From JANJTY01 sp038257155 (GTDB lineage: Bacteria > Pseudomonadota > Gammaproteobacteria > Xanthomonadales > Xanthomonadaceae): a stretch of DNA of 64,000 bases. This document shows, in pieces, positions 53,013 through 60,731 of this stretch; the first letter of the stretch is position 1; each line of letters opens with the position of its first letter. Position numbers and translations under genes: made by a program. The notes under the pieces were generated by a model. It did not search any database. It had not been told where the DNA came from and was given only the letters and a program-made list of their open reading frames with translations. The stretch spans positions 1 to 64,000 of the forward strand of contig JBBSJP010000004.1 in NCBI GenBank assembly GCA_038257155.1, given 5' to 3'.

Positions 53013-55505
53013 TCAGGGAGTGCAGACGCCGCCTTGCCGAGCGCCAGCTGGGCCGGCCTCGAAACCGTCTCCGAAGATGAAGGACAGCGGCTCGCTGTTG
53101 GTCAGGCTGAACACCGCAAGGTCGTTGCTGCCCGGATTGCTTGCGATCACCTCATAGCAACCGGCCTCGGCGTTGGCGACCGCGACGACATGGGCCACGC
53201 CCAGCGCGTCCGTCAGTACGGTGAGAACCGTGCCGTCGGGCTGCACGCCGTCAGCCAGGATGGCGCTCGATCCGGTTCCAGGTGCCGCAAACTGCACTCC
53301 GCTTCCAGGCACCGGACTGCCTTGGGCATCCAGTAGCAGGGCGGAAAGCAAGTCGACAAACGGAGTGCCCGTGTCCGCGGTCTGGCCGTTGCCATCCAGG
53401 ACGGACAGGCTGAATGCGCCGGTGCTGCAGAGCACTGCCACGTCCACCACATCGGCGCCGTTGAGCGTGCCCTGGCCCGACTCGACGGTGCAGCTCTGGG
53501 CGGGAAGGCTCGGCTGCCCCAGCACGGTGACTGTGTAGTCGCTGCCATCCTCCAGCGCGGTCGGGAACTGGAACTGACCGTCAGACTGGATCGACAGATC
53601 ATCGCCGCCGTTGTTCTGAAGCAGCAGGCCGTCGCCAATCAGGCCATTGACGGTTCCGCCCACACGATAGTGCAGCGCGCAGTTCACGATTACCGTGGTG
53701 ACATCGGCGCCCGCCAGCACGCCATCGCCGCCGGTAACCCGACAGGTTTGCTGCGGCGACGCGGGTTGCGTCACGACCGACACGCTGTACGGACTGCCAT
53801 CGGCCAGATCCAGCGCGAAGGTGAAGCTGCCGTCACCGGCGATCGCTAGATCGTCGCTGGCGTTGTTCCGCAGAACCAGGCCACTGCCAACCAGACCAAG
53901 CACCGAGCCGCCCACGGTGTAGTTGACGACACAGGTGATGTTGACATTGCCTGCATCGGAACCGGCCAGCACGCCTGCGCCCTGCCTCACGCTGCAGGTT
54001 TGTCGCGGAGCGGTTGGTTGATCCATGACCGTGACGGAGTAAGTGCTGCCGTCTGCCATAAACGTGGCAAAAGTGAAGGCGCCATCCGCCGCAATGGGCA
54101 GATCGTCGCCGAGGTTGTTCTGCAGCACCAGACCGCTTCCCTGCAGTCCACTGACGGTTCCGCCGACGCTGAAGCTGTTCGTCACGCACTGTACCGCCAC
54201 GTCGGTGACGTCCGCGGCCTGAACGGTACCGCTGCCATTCTGCACGCTGCAGGTCTGGCTCAGGCCTGCAGGTTGCTGCAGCACGGTGACGTCGAAGGGG
54301 CTGCCGTCCATCAGCGCAACGGGGAAAACAAAGCCGCCGTCTGCGTTGATCGAGAGGTCGTCACCTGCGTTGTTCTGCAGCGTCAGGCCGCTGCCCGACA
54401 GACCGCTGACCGAGCCGCCGATGGTGAATCCGTCGATGGTGCATTCCACGACGATGTCGAGGATGTTGGCGCCGGCCAGAGCGCCGGTGGCATTGCTGAC
54501 CACGCAGGTCTGATCCGGTGCAGTCGGCTGGGTGAGCACGCTGACCGCGTAGGGGCTTGCATCGGTCAGCGGGGCGCCAAACGTGAAGCTGCCATCGGCC
54601 AGGATGGCGAGGTCGTCGCCGGCATTGTTCTGCAATATCAGACCGTCGCCGATCAGGCCCGATACTGTGCCGCCGACCGTGTAGCTGGCTACCGTCACCA
54701 CCGCAACGCTCAAGGAGGCACTGCCGGCATCCGCGTTCACACTGACCGCGTAGAGCCCGGTTGCGTCGAATTCCGGCGCCGGATCCACCATCACCAGCGA
54801 ACTGCCTGTCGCCACGGCCTGGGTGACGAGCAGACCGTCGTTCAACAGTTGCACGTCGTCGCCAGCCAGCACACCGGTCACCGCGAAACTCAGGCTCGCA
54901 GCGCCGGTGATGTCATCCTCGTTGCTCGCACCGGTATCGGAACCAGGTAACAAATCCGGCGGAGGCCGACAGCGCGTGATGGAAAACGGCGCCCCGGGTT
55001 CGGCCGCGACCAGCAAGCGCAACTCGGCACTCAGTGGCGGCAACTGCAGATCGTCCGCGATCAGGTCGATCGTGTCGCCCGCGCCGGCCGATTGATACTG
55101 CAATGCGGCGAAGGCGGCGTTGACCGACGACAGTGGTGCATTGAAGCGGATGCGATCCGGATCCTCGCTGATGATCTCGACTCCGGGAAAACCCGCCAGT
55201 CCAGGAATCTGAACCGTTGCGATGCTGCCAAGGCCAAGCTCGAGTTCCACCCGCGCATGCATCAGCCCCGCGCCTACATCCGTGTCACTGACGGACAGTC
55301 CGGCAAAGCCGAGATTCGTGCCGCTGTCCATGGACACGCAGAGCGTATCTGCCCGAACCAACTCGCTGACGCCTGCAAGACTGATGCGTGGGGCCAGATT
55401 GGTGGTGGACTGCGCCTGCAGCGTTCCGGAGAACACCAGCAGCAGCAACAAAAGCAATTGCGCGCAGAGGCCCGTGAAGCGGATCTGGATCGGAGGAGTG
55501 GTCAT
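53013..55505 (-). CDS. Large exported protein with five tandem repeats and GFE motif
   Basis: This 830-residue protein has a signal peptide (IRFTGLCAQLLLLLLLVFSG), then a cadherin- or DUF-like N-terminal region (ISLAGVSELV, LSVSDTDVGAGLMHARVEL). Five tandem repeats of 84-85 residues follow at 275-696. Each repeat has the plan YTVGGTVSGLxGxGLxLQNN, then GDDLxIxxDGxFxF, DGSxYxVTVxxQP, QTCxV and a second Cys. A domain like Big-1 invasin Ig repeats (LDGNGQTADTGTPFVDLLSA, then ILADGVQPDGTVLTVLTDAL) comes next, then SFIFGDGFE and 14 more residues. The repeats look like small beta-sandwich adhesin modules, each probably held by a disulphide. The role is likely surface or extracellular structure. Confidence 0.85.
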   Translation of the reverse strand: MTTPPIQIRFTGLCAQLLLLLLLVFSGTLQAQSTTNLAPRISLAGVSELVRADTLCVSMDSGTNLGFAGLSVSDTDVGAGLMHARVELELGLGSIATVQIPGLAGFPGVEIISEDPDRIRFNAPLSSVNAAFAALQYQSAGAGDTIDLIADDLQLPPLSAELRLLVAAEPGAPFSITRCRPPPDLLPGSDTGASNEDDITGAASLSFAVTGVLAGDDVQLLNDGLLVTQAVATGSSLVMVDPAPEFDATGLYAVSVNADAGSASLSVAVVTVASYTVGGTVSGLIGDGLILQNNAGDDLAILADGSFTFGAPLTDASPYAVSVLTQPTAPDQTCVVSNATGALAGANILDIVVECTIDGFTIGGSVSGLSGSGLTLQNNAGDDLSINADGGFVFPVALMDGSPFDVTVLQQPAGLSQTCSVQNGSGTVQAADVTDVAVQCVTNSFSVGGTVSGLQGSGLVLQNNLGDDLPIAADGAFTFATFMADGSTYSVTVMDQPTAPRQTCSVRQGAGVLAGSDAGNVNITCVVNYTVGGSVLGLVGSGLVLRNNASDDLAIAGDGSFTFALDLADGSPYSVSVVTQPASPQQTCRVTGGDGVLAGADVTTVIVNCALHYRVGGTVNGLIGDGLLLQNNGGDDLSIQSDGQFQFPTALEDGSDYTVTVLGQPSLPAQSCTVESGQGTLNGADVVDVAVLCSTGAFSLSVLDGNGQTADTGTPFVDLLSALLLDAQGSPVPGSGVQFAAPGTGSSAILADGVQPDGTVLTVLTDALGVAHVVAVANAEAGCYEVIASNPGSNDLAVFSLTNSEPLSFIFGDGFEAGPAGARQGGVCTP
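53058..53078 (-). other. GFE motif copy (near C-terminus, IFGDGFE)
   Basis: This codes for IFGDGFE followed by 14 residues (AGPAGARQGGVCTP), the longest tail after the motif in the window. Confidence 0.65.
53418..54683 (-). repeat. Five tandem protein-coding repeats of 84-85 codons
   Basis: The region codes for residues 275-696 of the exported protein. Repeat lengths are 85, 85, 84, 84 and 84 residues. Each holds two Cys about 20 residues apart in its second half, with the first in Q-[TS]-C. The DNA copies are diverged, so expansion is not recent. Confidence 0.8.
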
Positions 55506-55737
55506 GACTGCACCCTACGCCGCTTTCTGGGTTTGAAAGTTGATCCGGATCAAGCTGTGCTTTACGAATACAGGCAGCGCTCTAACTGTGCGCTGTGCAT
55601 TCAGCTTTGCAGCGCCTGGGAGCAGGTCTGGGCCCGTCTCTCAGGCGCAAGCCAGCCACTTCCAGAGCGAAGGGCAGGGCGCGCACTTCGCCGCCTGACG
55701 CTATGCCTCGCGCCAGCAGCACCTCAATGGCGCGGTG

Positions 55738-56307
55738 CTATGCCGCTGCTGGCCACAACCATGCAAAGGTCCCCGCCACGATGAGCCCGTAAATCAGTGC
55801 GTCCAGCAGGTACTTGAGCGTGGTCGACCAAGTGTGACCAAACCAGATCGAGAACGGTACCACCGCCCAGCCGAAGGCGAGAAACGCGACTGGCGCGACG
55901 AAGCCGAATACGCGCAGGTAGGCGGCCCCCGGCACCAGTGCAAGGCTTGCGCACCAGGCGATCAGTGCACAGCCAACCAGGAAGTACAGCATCTGCTGTC
56001 CGACCAGTTTGCCCATCGCCGGCATGCCATTGGGGAAGACGGTCACGAAGGCGACTGGTCCGTTGGTGTACTTCGCTTGCATCGCAGGTTCGTTCATCTT
56101 TCCCATGTCGACGCAGAAGGGAATAGCGTGCAGGCCCGGTCGTGGCGCCCCGCGCCCAATGCTGGCGGCCACCTCGTCTTCGTTGGCTAATTGCCGGTAG
56201 TCGCTGTTGTGATACTTCAGCGCCATATGGATCAGCGCGCTGGCGATCCAGGCAAGCAGGCTTCCCAGCAGGATCGGCATCCAGAGATCGATCAGACTCA
56301 CGCCCAT
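55738..56307 (-). CDS. Membrane protein, unknown function
   Basis: This 189-residue protein starts at ATG 56307; the frame extends back but has no better start. It has a first transmembrane segment (LWMPILLGSLLAWIASALIH), a soluble loop (EDEVAASIGRGAPRPGLHAI) and three more membrane segments (LYFLVGCALIAWCASLALV, VFGFVAPVAFLAFGWAVVPF, YLLDALIYGLIVAGTFAWLW). The pattern HMALKYHNSDYRQL then PRPGLHAIPFCVDM is seen in conserved uncharacterised membrane proteins of Lysobacterales. No function is assigned. Confidence 0.65.
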   Translation of the reverse strand: MGVSLIDLWMPILLGSLLAWIASALIHMALKYHNSDYRQLANEDEVAASIGRGAPRPGLHAIPFCVDMGKMNEPAMQAKYTNGPVAFVTVFPNGMPAMGKLVGQQMLYFLVGCALIAWCASLALVPGAAYLRVFGFVAPVAFLAFGWAVVPFSIWFGHTWSTTLKYLLDALIYGLIVAGTFAWLWPAAA

Positions 56308-56397
56308 GGCGGCACACTCGGTGGTTTGGACAGAGCGCAAAAGATCGCGCGATTGCTGCGCTTGCGCAAGCGATCCTGCTTGTCGCGATTCGCCTTT

Positions 56398-56513
56398 GGG
56401 AGGGCGCCGCTCCTGCGGCACTGCTTTTCAATCCAGGTCAAGAGCAGCCGCGCAGGAGCGCGGCCCTCCAAAGAGCGAAAGGCAGCCGCGCGGGAGCGCG
56501 GCGCTCCCGCGGC
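56398..56513. repeat. Cluster of three REP-like elements
   Basis: Three related GC-rich units occur: GGGAGGGCGCCGCTCCTGCG at 56398-56417, GCAGCCGCGCAGGAGCGCGG from 56444, and GCAGCCGCGCGGGAGCGCGG from 56483. The first is roughly inverted relative to the second, and the second and third are direct copies. They lie at the 3' end of the XRE gene and upstream of the membrane gene. This matches the REP elements common in Lysobacterales. Confidence 0.7.
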
Positions 56514-56521
56514 ACGCAGAA

Positions 56522-56758
56522 TCATTCGGCGTCGTCTTCCGCCAGGTCGTCTGCATTGAAGTCATAGTCCAGCAGTTCGCCGGGTGTGCAATCCAGCACG
56601 CTGCAGAACTTGGCCAAGGTGCGGAAGCGGATGCCCTTGACCTTGCCGCTGCGGAACAGGGAGATCTGGGTTTCACTGATGCCCACAGTCGCCGCCAGCT
56701 CGCGCGCCTTCATGCCTCGCCGAGCCAGCATTTCGTCTAGCGTCACCCGGATCGGCAT
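56522..56758 (-). CDS. XRE/Cro family helix-turn-helix regulator
   Basis: This 78-residue protein starts at ATG 56758, overlapping the stop of the DUF2975 gene by one base (TGATG). It is a small Cro/C1-type helix-turn-helix (LDEMLARRGMKARELAATVG, then ISETQISLFRSGKVKGIRFR and LAKFCSVLDCTPGELLDY), with an acidic tail. Such HTH_26-type regulators are commonly paired with DUF2975 proteins. It probably regulates its own operon and the divergent ABC transporter through the GACTTAAAGT repeats at 57288-57332, which is inference. Confidence 0.85.
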   Translation of the reverse strand: MPIRVTLDEMLARRGMKARELAATVGISETQISLFRSGKVKGIRFRTLAKFCSVLDCTPGELLDYDFNADDLAEDDAE

Positions 56759-57249
56759 CAGAGGATCTCGTCGAGTTCGGCCTGCATCGCGCGCGCCTGG
56801 TCGACCAGGCGGGCCAGCAGGATCAAGGCCGCGCCAACCACGCCAAGCACGATGCCGGAGAGATCGAAATACAGATAGCTGCCTTGTCCTCCAACCACCC
56901 AACGGCTCAGGTTGACCACCACGAACACATTGAGCAGCGCGCCAATCAACACGCCGGTTCCCATCCGCCGCATGGCGCGCGCCACCGTGACATGAAACAG
57001 GCGGCCGGCGGCAAGATCGCCCAGCGCCTGCTGCACCGCCCAGAGCGCCCACAGGTAACCGAGTGCGGGCAGCGCCACGATCAGCATCAGCAGCGCGCGG
57101 TTGGCCTGCACCACATCCGGGCGGGCCGGAAACAGCCAGGGCGCGCCGGTGGCACCGACGAGGAAAAGCAATCCCAGGCCTGCAAAGACCAGCAGGGTGG
57201 CGATCCGCAGCAGACGGCACTGGGCGCGGAAACGATCGGCTTGGCGCAT
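56758..57249 (-). CDS. DUF2975 membrane protein
   Basis: This 163-residue protein starts at ATG 57249 and has four hydrophobic segments (IATLLVFAGLGLLFLVGATG, ALLMLIVALPALGYLWALW, GVLIGALLNVFVVVNLS, IVLGVVGAALILLARLV). DUF2975 proteins are paired with small XRE regulators and may sense a membrane signal that controls them. It overlaps the XRE gene and diverges from the ABC transporter operon. Confidence 0.82.
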   Translation of the reverse strand: MRQADRFRAQCRLLRIATLLVFAGLGLLFLVGATGAPWLFPARPDVVQANRALLMLIVALPALGYLWALWAVQQALGDLAAGRLFHVTVARAMRRMGTGVLIGALLNVFVVVNLSRWVVGGQGSYLYFDLSGIVLGVVGAALILLARLVDQARAMQAELDEIL

Positions 57250-57284
57250 GAGAAGTGGTCTTGGAACGATTCGCGTAGTTTAAC

Positions 57285-57332
57285 CTTGACTTAAAGTTTC
57301 TGCACAGCGAAACTTTAGCTCAGACTTAAAGT
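57285..57332. promoter_or_regulatory. Operator-like repeats in the DUF2975/ABC intergenic region
   Basis: GACTTAAAGT occurs twice as direct repeats (57288-57297 and 57323-57332). An inverted repeat AAAGTTTC (57293-57300) / GAAACTTT (57309-57316) lies between them. TTGACT at 57286-57291 could be a -35 box of the ABC operon. This fits control of both divergent transcripts by the neighbouring XRE regulator. Confidence 0.6.
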
Positions 57333-57348
57333 ACGACTGGATCTCGCC

Positions 57349-58299
57349 ATGCCCGCTGCCATAGAAACCGATCGACTCTCCCGCCGCTTCGCCGACCGCC
57401 TGGCGGTTGACGAGGTCTCCCTACATGTCCCGGCGCACAGCGTGTACGGGTTTCTCGGGCGCAATGGCGCAGGCAAGACCACCACCATCAAGCTGCTGCT
57501 GGGCCTGCTGCGTCCTGACTCTGGCAGCGCGCACATCCACGGCATCGACGTGGCGAAGGACCGCCTGGCGACGGCGCGCAAGATCGGCTCCTTGCTGGAG
57601 GCGCACGGGTTCTATCCGCAGCTCAGTGGGCGTGAAAACCTCGATCTCACCCGGCGCCTTCGTGGCCTGCGGGCCAGCGAGACCGACCGCGTACTGGAGT
57701 TGGCCGAAATGACCATGCACGGCGCCCGCCGGGTCTCCGACTATTCGCAGGGCATGCGGCAGCGATTGGGCCTTGCGCGCGCACTGCTGGGCGCACCATC
57801 GGTTCTGATTCTGGATGAGCCCAGCAACGGCCTCGATCCTGAGGGCATCGCCGACATACGGGTCTTCCTGCGCAGCCTGCCGGTGCGCACCGGCGCAACC
57901 GTCCTGCTTTCCAGTCACCTGCTCGGCGAGATCGAACAGACCGCTACCCATATCGGCATCCTCAGCCAGGGCCGGTTGGTGCTGCAGGGCGATCTCGACC
58001 AGCTCCGATCGGGCCTGGCCTGCGAGGTGTTGATCGGCACCGACAGTCCCGAACGCGCTCTGTGCATTGCGCGACAACACGGCTTTGAACTGCAGACTGC
58101 CGCTGACGGCCTGGTTGTCCGTATCCCCAGCGGTGAGTCGCCCGAACGTGCTGCGGCCGCGCTCAACCGCGTGCTGTGCGTCGCGGGTGTGCACGTGCAT
58201 GCCCTGATGCCGCGACGCCGCAGCCTGGAATCGCTGTATCGCGAAGCCGGCCAGGGCACTTCGCAGAGCGAGTCGTTGCCATCCTTGATTGCTGCCTGA
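57349..58299 (+). CDS. ABC transporter ATP-binding protein
   Basis: This 316-residue protein has Walker A GRNGAGKT at 37-44, the signature YSQGMRQRLGLARALLG from 132, Walker B VLILDEP at 152-158 with NGLDPEG, and a C-terminal domain of about 90 residues (residues 225-316). The closest kind is the ABC-2 type (NodI/CcmA-like) ATPase of drug or lantibiotic exporters. The following gene, 9 bases downstream, encodes its permease, so this is an operon with the regulator pair divergent. The substrate is unknown. Confidence 0.9.
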   Translation: MPAAIETDRLSRRFADRLAVDEVSLHVPAHSVYGFLGRNGAGKTTTIKLLLGLLRPDSGSAHIHGIDVAKDRLATARKIGSLLEAHGFYPQLSGRENLDLTRRLRGLRASETDRVLELAEMTMHGARRVSDYSQGMRQRLGLARALLGAPSVLILDEPSNGLDPEGIADIRVFLRSLPVRTGATVLLSSHLLGEIEQTATHIGILSQGRLVLQGDLDQLRSGLACEVLIGTDSPERALCIARQHGFELQTAADGLVVRIPSGESPERAAAALNRVLCVAGVHVHALMPRRRSLESLYREAGQGTSQSESLPSLIAA

Positions 58300-58308
58300 G
58301 GAACGCCC

Positions 58309-59061
58309 ATGTCACTTCCATTCAAGCCCGCAGGATTCACTGACAGTCTGCTGGTCGAGGCCTTCAAGCTGCGCCGCTCGCTGGCCTTGTTGTTGGCCGT
58401 GGTGGCGCCGACCTTGATCGCCGTCTTCGTGTTCTTCAATCTGCTGCGTCTCGACAAGGGATCGCCCTGGCCGATGTTGCTGCAGTCCTCTGCGGCCATC
58501 TGGGCGTTCTTCATGCTGCCGATGAGCGTGACTGCCTTGACTGCGCTGGTGGCACACACCGAGCATGGCAATCGCAGTTGGGAGCATCTGCGCTCGCTAC
58601 CGCTTCCTGCCTGGCATATTTATGCCGCCAAACTGATCTGCGTGCTGGGCGTGGTGGCAGGAATGAGTCTGCTGTTGGCTGCGCTGACCCCGCTGTCGGC
58701 GATGGCCGCGAGCCTGATCAATCCCGTCGCCGCACCAACCGGCGCATTCGAGCCTGTGCCCTACGTCGAACTGCTGGGGCGCATGTTCCTCGCCGCCTGG
58801 CTGCTGATTGCAGTGCAGCTGTGGGTTGCCTTGCGTTTCGCCAGCTTTGTTCCGGCTCTGGCGACCGGCATTGGTGGAACCTTCTTCGCGGTGGTCGCAA
58901 CGTCGGCGAAGGTGGGCGTCGTGCTGCCTTGGCAGATTCCGGTAAACCAGCTCGCCGCCGACCCGGCTCGTGCACAACTCGCCCTGGCGCTGGGCTGCCT
59001 CGGAGGATTCGTGGCCTTTGGTCTGATGTTGTGGCGACTGGGACGACGGGAAGTGGTCTAG
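58309..59061 (+). CDS. ABC-2 type transporter permease
   Basis: This 250-residue protein starts at ATG 58309 with GAGGA upstream. It has six hydrophobic segments, among them LALLLAVVAPTLIAVFVFFN, MLPMSVTALTALVAHTEHG, LICVLGVVAGMSLLLAALTP and LALGCLGGFVAFGLMLWRL. The NRSWEHLRSLPLPAWHIYAA stretch is typical of ABC-2 permeases of the lantibiotic-immunity type (LanE/LanG-like). It works with the ATPase encoded just upstream. Confidence 0.85.
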   Translation: MSLPFKPAGFTDSLLVEAFKLRRSLALLLAVVAPTLIAVFVFFNLLRLDKGSPWPMLLQSSAAIWAFFMLPMSVTALTALVAHTEHGNRSWEHLRSLPLPAWHIYAAKLICVLGVVAGMSLLLAALTPLSAMAASLINPVAAPTGAFEPVPYVELLGRMFLAAWLLIAVQLWVALRFASFVPALATGIGGTFFAVVATSAKVGVVLPWQIPVNQLAADPARAQLALALGCLGGFVAFGLMLWRLGRREVV

Positions 59062-59247
59062 TGCCGGCAGCGATCCCGACGGCCAATCCGGATTCGAACG
59101 CACCGGTTCGCGCTTGAGATCTGCCCGAGTATCTGGGAGCGGCTGTTGCGCCACGCTCGTTCGTTCGGCAAATCGGAAGCGACTTTTTCGCAGCGTTCAC
59201 GGCATCAGGTCCAGCCTTCGCCGCTACGCTCCCGGATCAACACGCCA

Positions 59248-60135
59248 ATGTTCCGCTTCACCCGCTTCACCCGCTTCACCCGCTTCATCCTGCCAGGACT
59301 GATCACGACGCTTGTCGGTTGCAGCGCGTTTCCGCAGGAGCGACCCGGCACGCAGTTCGCCGATGGACTATCCGCCGCCGAGGTGTTCGATCAGTGCCTG
59401 GCGGCGCACGGTGGTGATATCCGCGACTACCCCGGTGACATCAATATCGCCACCGATGGCCGCTGGCATTCGCTGATCCAGCGCATCCAGCCGGTAGTGA
59501 GCGACGCGGACTACCGGGTGACGTCGGAAGAGAGGTTCCGCCCGCGTGACGGCATCTATGCGGTTCGCCACAGCGGCCCGGCCGGCAGCAAGTACGTGTT
59601 GCGGTCGCGGGCCGGCGTCAGCCTCCACTACAACGGCGTTGCGGTCGCTGGCGAGGATGAAAGGCGGCGCGCCACGGCCATGACCAACGATGCCTTCCAG
59701 CTGTTTCACTTCGGCCCGTCCTTCGTCAAGCACCGTGCCGCCTCGATGGTTCGGCTGCCCGATGCGCACGAAGCCGGCCGCGAGTATCGACGCATCCTGG
59801 CAAACCTGACCCCGGGATTCGGCGAATCGGAGGCTGACCAGGTAGTGCTCTGGATCGACAGCGCGACCTCGCTGCTGTTTCGGGTTCACATGACCCTGGA
59901 AGGCTTCGAGTCGACCCGCGGTGCCCATGTTGACACCACCTTCCTGGCGTACATGCAGGTCGGACCATTGCTGTTGCCATCGCGATTCTCGGAGCGTGTA
60001 CGCGGACCGCTGAAGCTCATGGCGCACGAATGGGAGGTAACCGGCGCAGACCTTGACCGCGGCTGGACCGATGCAGAGGTTGGCGGCCCCGACTTTGTCG
60101 GTCGTGCGGCAGCACCGGCGGCGCCGGTGCGCTGA
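59248..60135 (+). CDS. Lipoprotein, unknown function, with repeat-encoded signal peptide
   Basis: This 295-residue protein starts at ATG 59248. The N-terminus FRFTRFTRFTRFILPGLITT comes from a 9-bp tandem DNA repeat and leads to a lipobox (LVGC). The mature part is a single domain of alpha/beta type (LSAAEVFDQCLAAHGGDIRD, YRVTSEERFRPRDGIYAVRH, ESEADQVVLWIDSATSLLFR), which resembles LolA/LolB-like or MucB-like outer membrane lipoprotein folds; that similarity is tentative. It is downstream of the ABC transporter by 186 bases and may be separate. Confidence 0.65.
   Translation: MFRFTRFTRFTRFILPGLITTLVGCSAFPQERPGTQFADGLSAAEVFDQCLAAHGGDIRDYPGDINIATDGRWHSLIQRIQPVVSDADYRVTSEERFRPRDGIYAVRHSGPAGSKYVLRSRAGVSLHYNGVAVAGEDERRRATAMTNDAFQLFHFGPSFVKHRAASMVRLPDAHEAGREYRRILANLTPGFGESEADQVVLWIDSATSLLFRVHMTLEGFESTRGAHVDTTFLAYMQVGPLLLPSRFSERVRGPLKLMAHEWEVTGADLDRGWTDAEVGGPDFVGRAAAPAAPVR
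59254..59289 (+). repeat. Tandem 9-bp repeat in the signal peptide coding region
   Basis: Three perfect copies of CGCTTCACC and one imperfect copy (CGCTTCATC) encode Arg-Phe-Thr repeats in the signal peptide. Since the unit is nine bases, gain or loss of a unit keeps the frame. Confidence 0.8.
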
Positions 60136-60169
60136 GCCCGCAGGGGCACAGTCTGCCCCGGGTCCTGAT

Positions 60170-60637
60170 TCAGCGCGATTCTGCGGCCAGCATCCGATGC
60201 ATGCGCTGGTAGTCGCGACGGTATTGGCCCGCAAGGCGCAGTTTCTGCGCGTCGCTCAACAGCTTTCCCGATACCTGGAAGAATTTCTTCTCTTCCTCGC
60301 GCAGGTGATGATGCACTTCGTGGGACAGCGCCTTGGCCTTTTCGATCCAAGCCTCGCCCGCGGGGTCCAGCGCTTGCAGCTGCTCGACCAGTTCATCTAC
60401 CTGATGATGCTCGTGCAGTGCATGGCGACTCGCCGACAGACCCATGTCGTGCATCAGCATCGGCACATACAGGTAGCGTTCTTCTGCTGCTTCGTGCGCA
60501 GCCAGTTCGTGGCGCGCCTGCCTGAACAGGTCGAGGCGTTCCTGGCTGCCTGGCTTGCTGCGCAACAGCTTGCGAAACACGGCGCGCTGGATTTCGTGAC
60601 TCTCACGCAAGGCGTCGTAAATGGAGGTGGCAGTCAT
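60170..60637 (-). CDS. Hemerythrin (HHE) domain protein
   Basis: This 155-residue protein starts at ATG 60637 with GGAG upstream; a longer frame exists but has no ribosome-binding site. The helices carry the HHE-type ligand pattern: His14 in LRESHEIQRAVF, HELAAHEAAEERYLYVPM, HALHEHHQVDELVEQL, and HEVHHHLREEEKKFF. Hemerythrin-like proteins bind a di-iron centre and sense or store oxygen or nitric oxide. It is a single-domain, cytoplasmic protein. It lies just downstream of the phospholipase D-type gene on the same strand. Confidence 0.85.
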   Translation of the reverse strand: MTATSIYDALRESHEIQRAVFRKLLRSKPGSQERLDLFRQARHELAAHEAAEERYLYVPMLMHDMGLSASRHALHEHHQVDELVEQLQALDPAGEAWIEKAKALSHEVHHHLREEEKKFFQVSGKLLSDAQKLRLAGQYRRDYQRMHRMLAAESR

Positions 60638-60731
60638 GGCAGGAGCTCCGTCGCGGAAAATTGGGGGTGCGGTATCGCGTTCAGTCCGTCCATTGTTAGG
60701 GAAGGTCTGCGACAACTGCTGCGATCACGGG

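Noticed and set aside
53418..54683. CRISPR-like spaced repeats
   Set aside because: The period is 252-255 bases and the repeats are in-frame protein repeats, diverged at DNA level; no cas genes.
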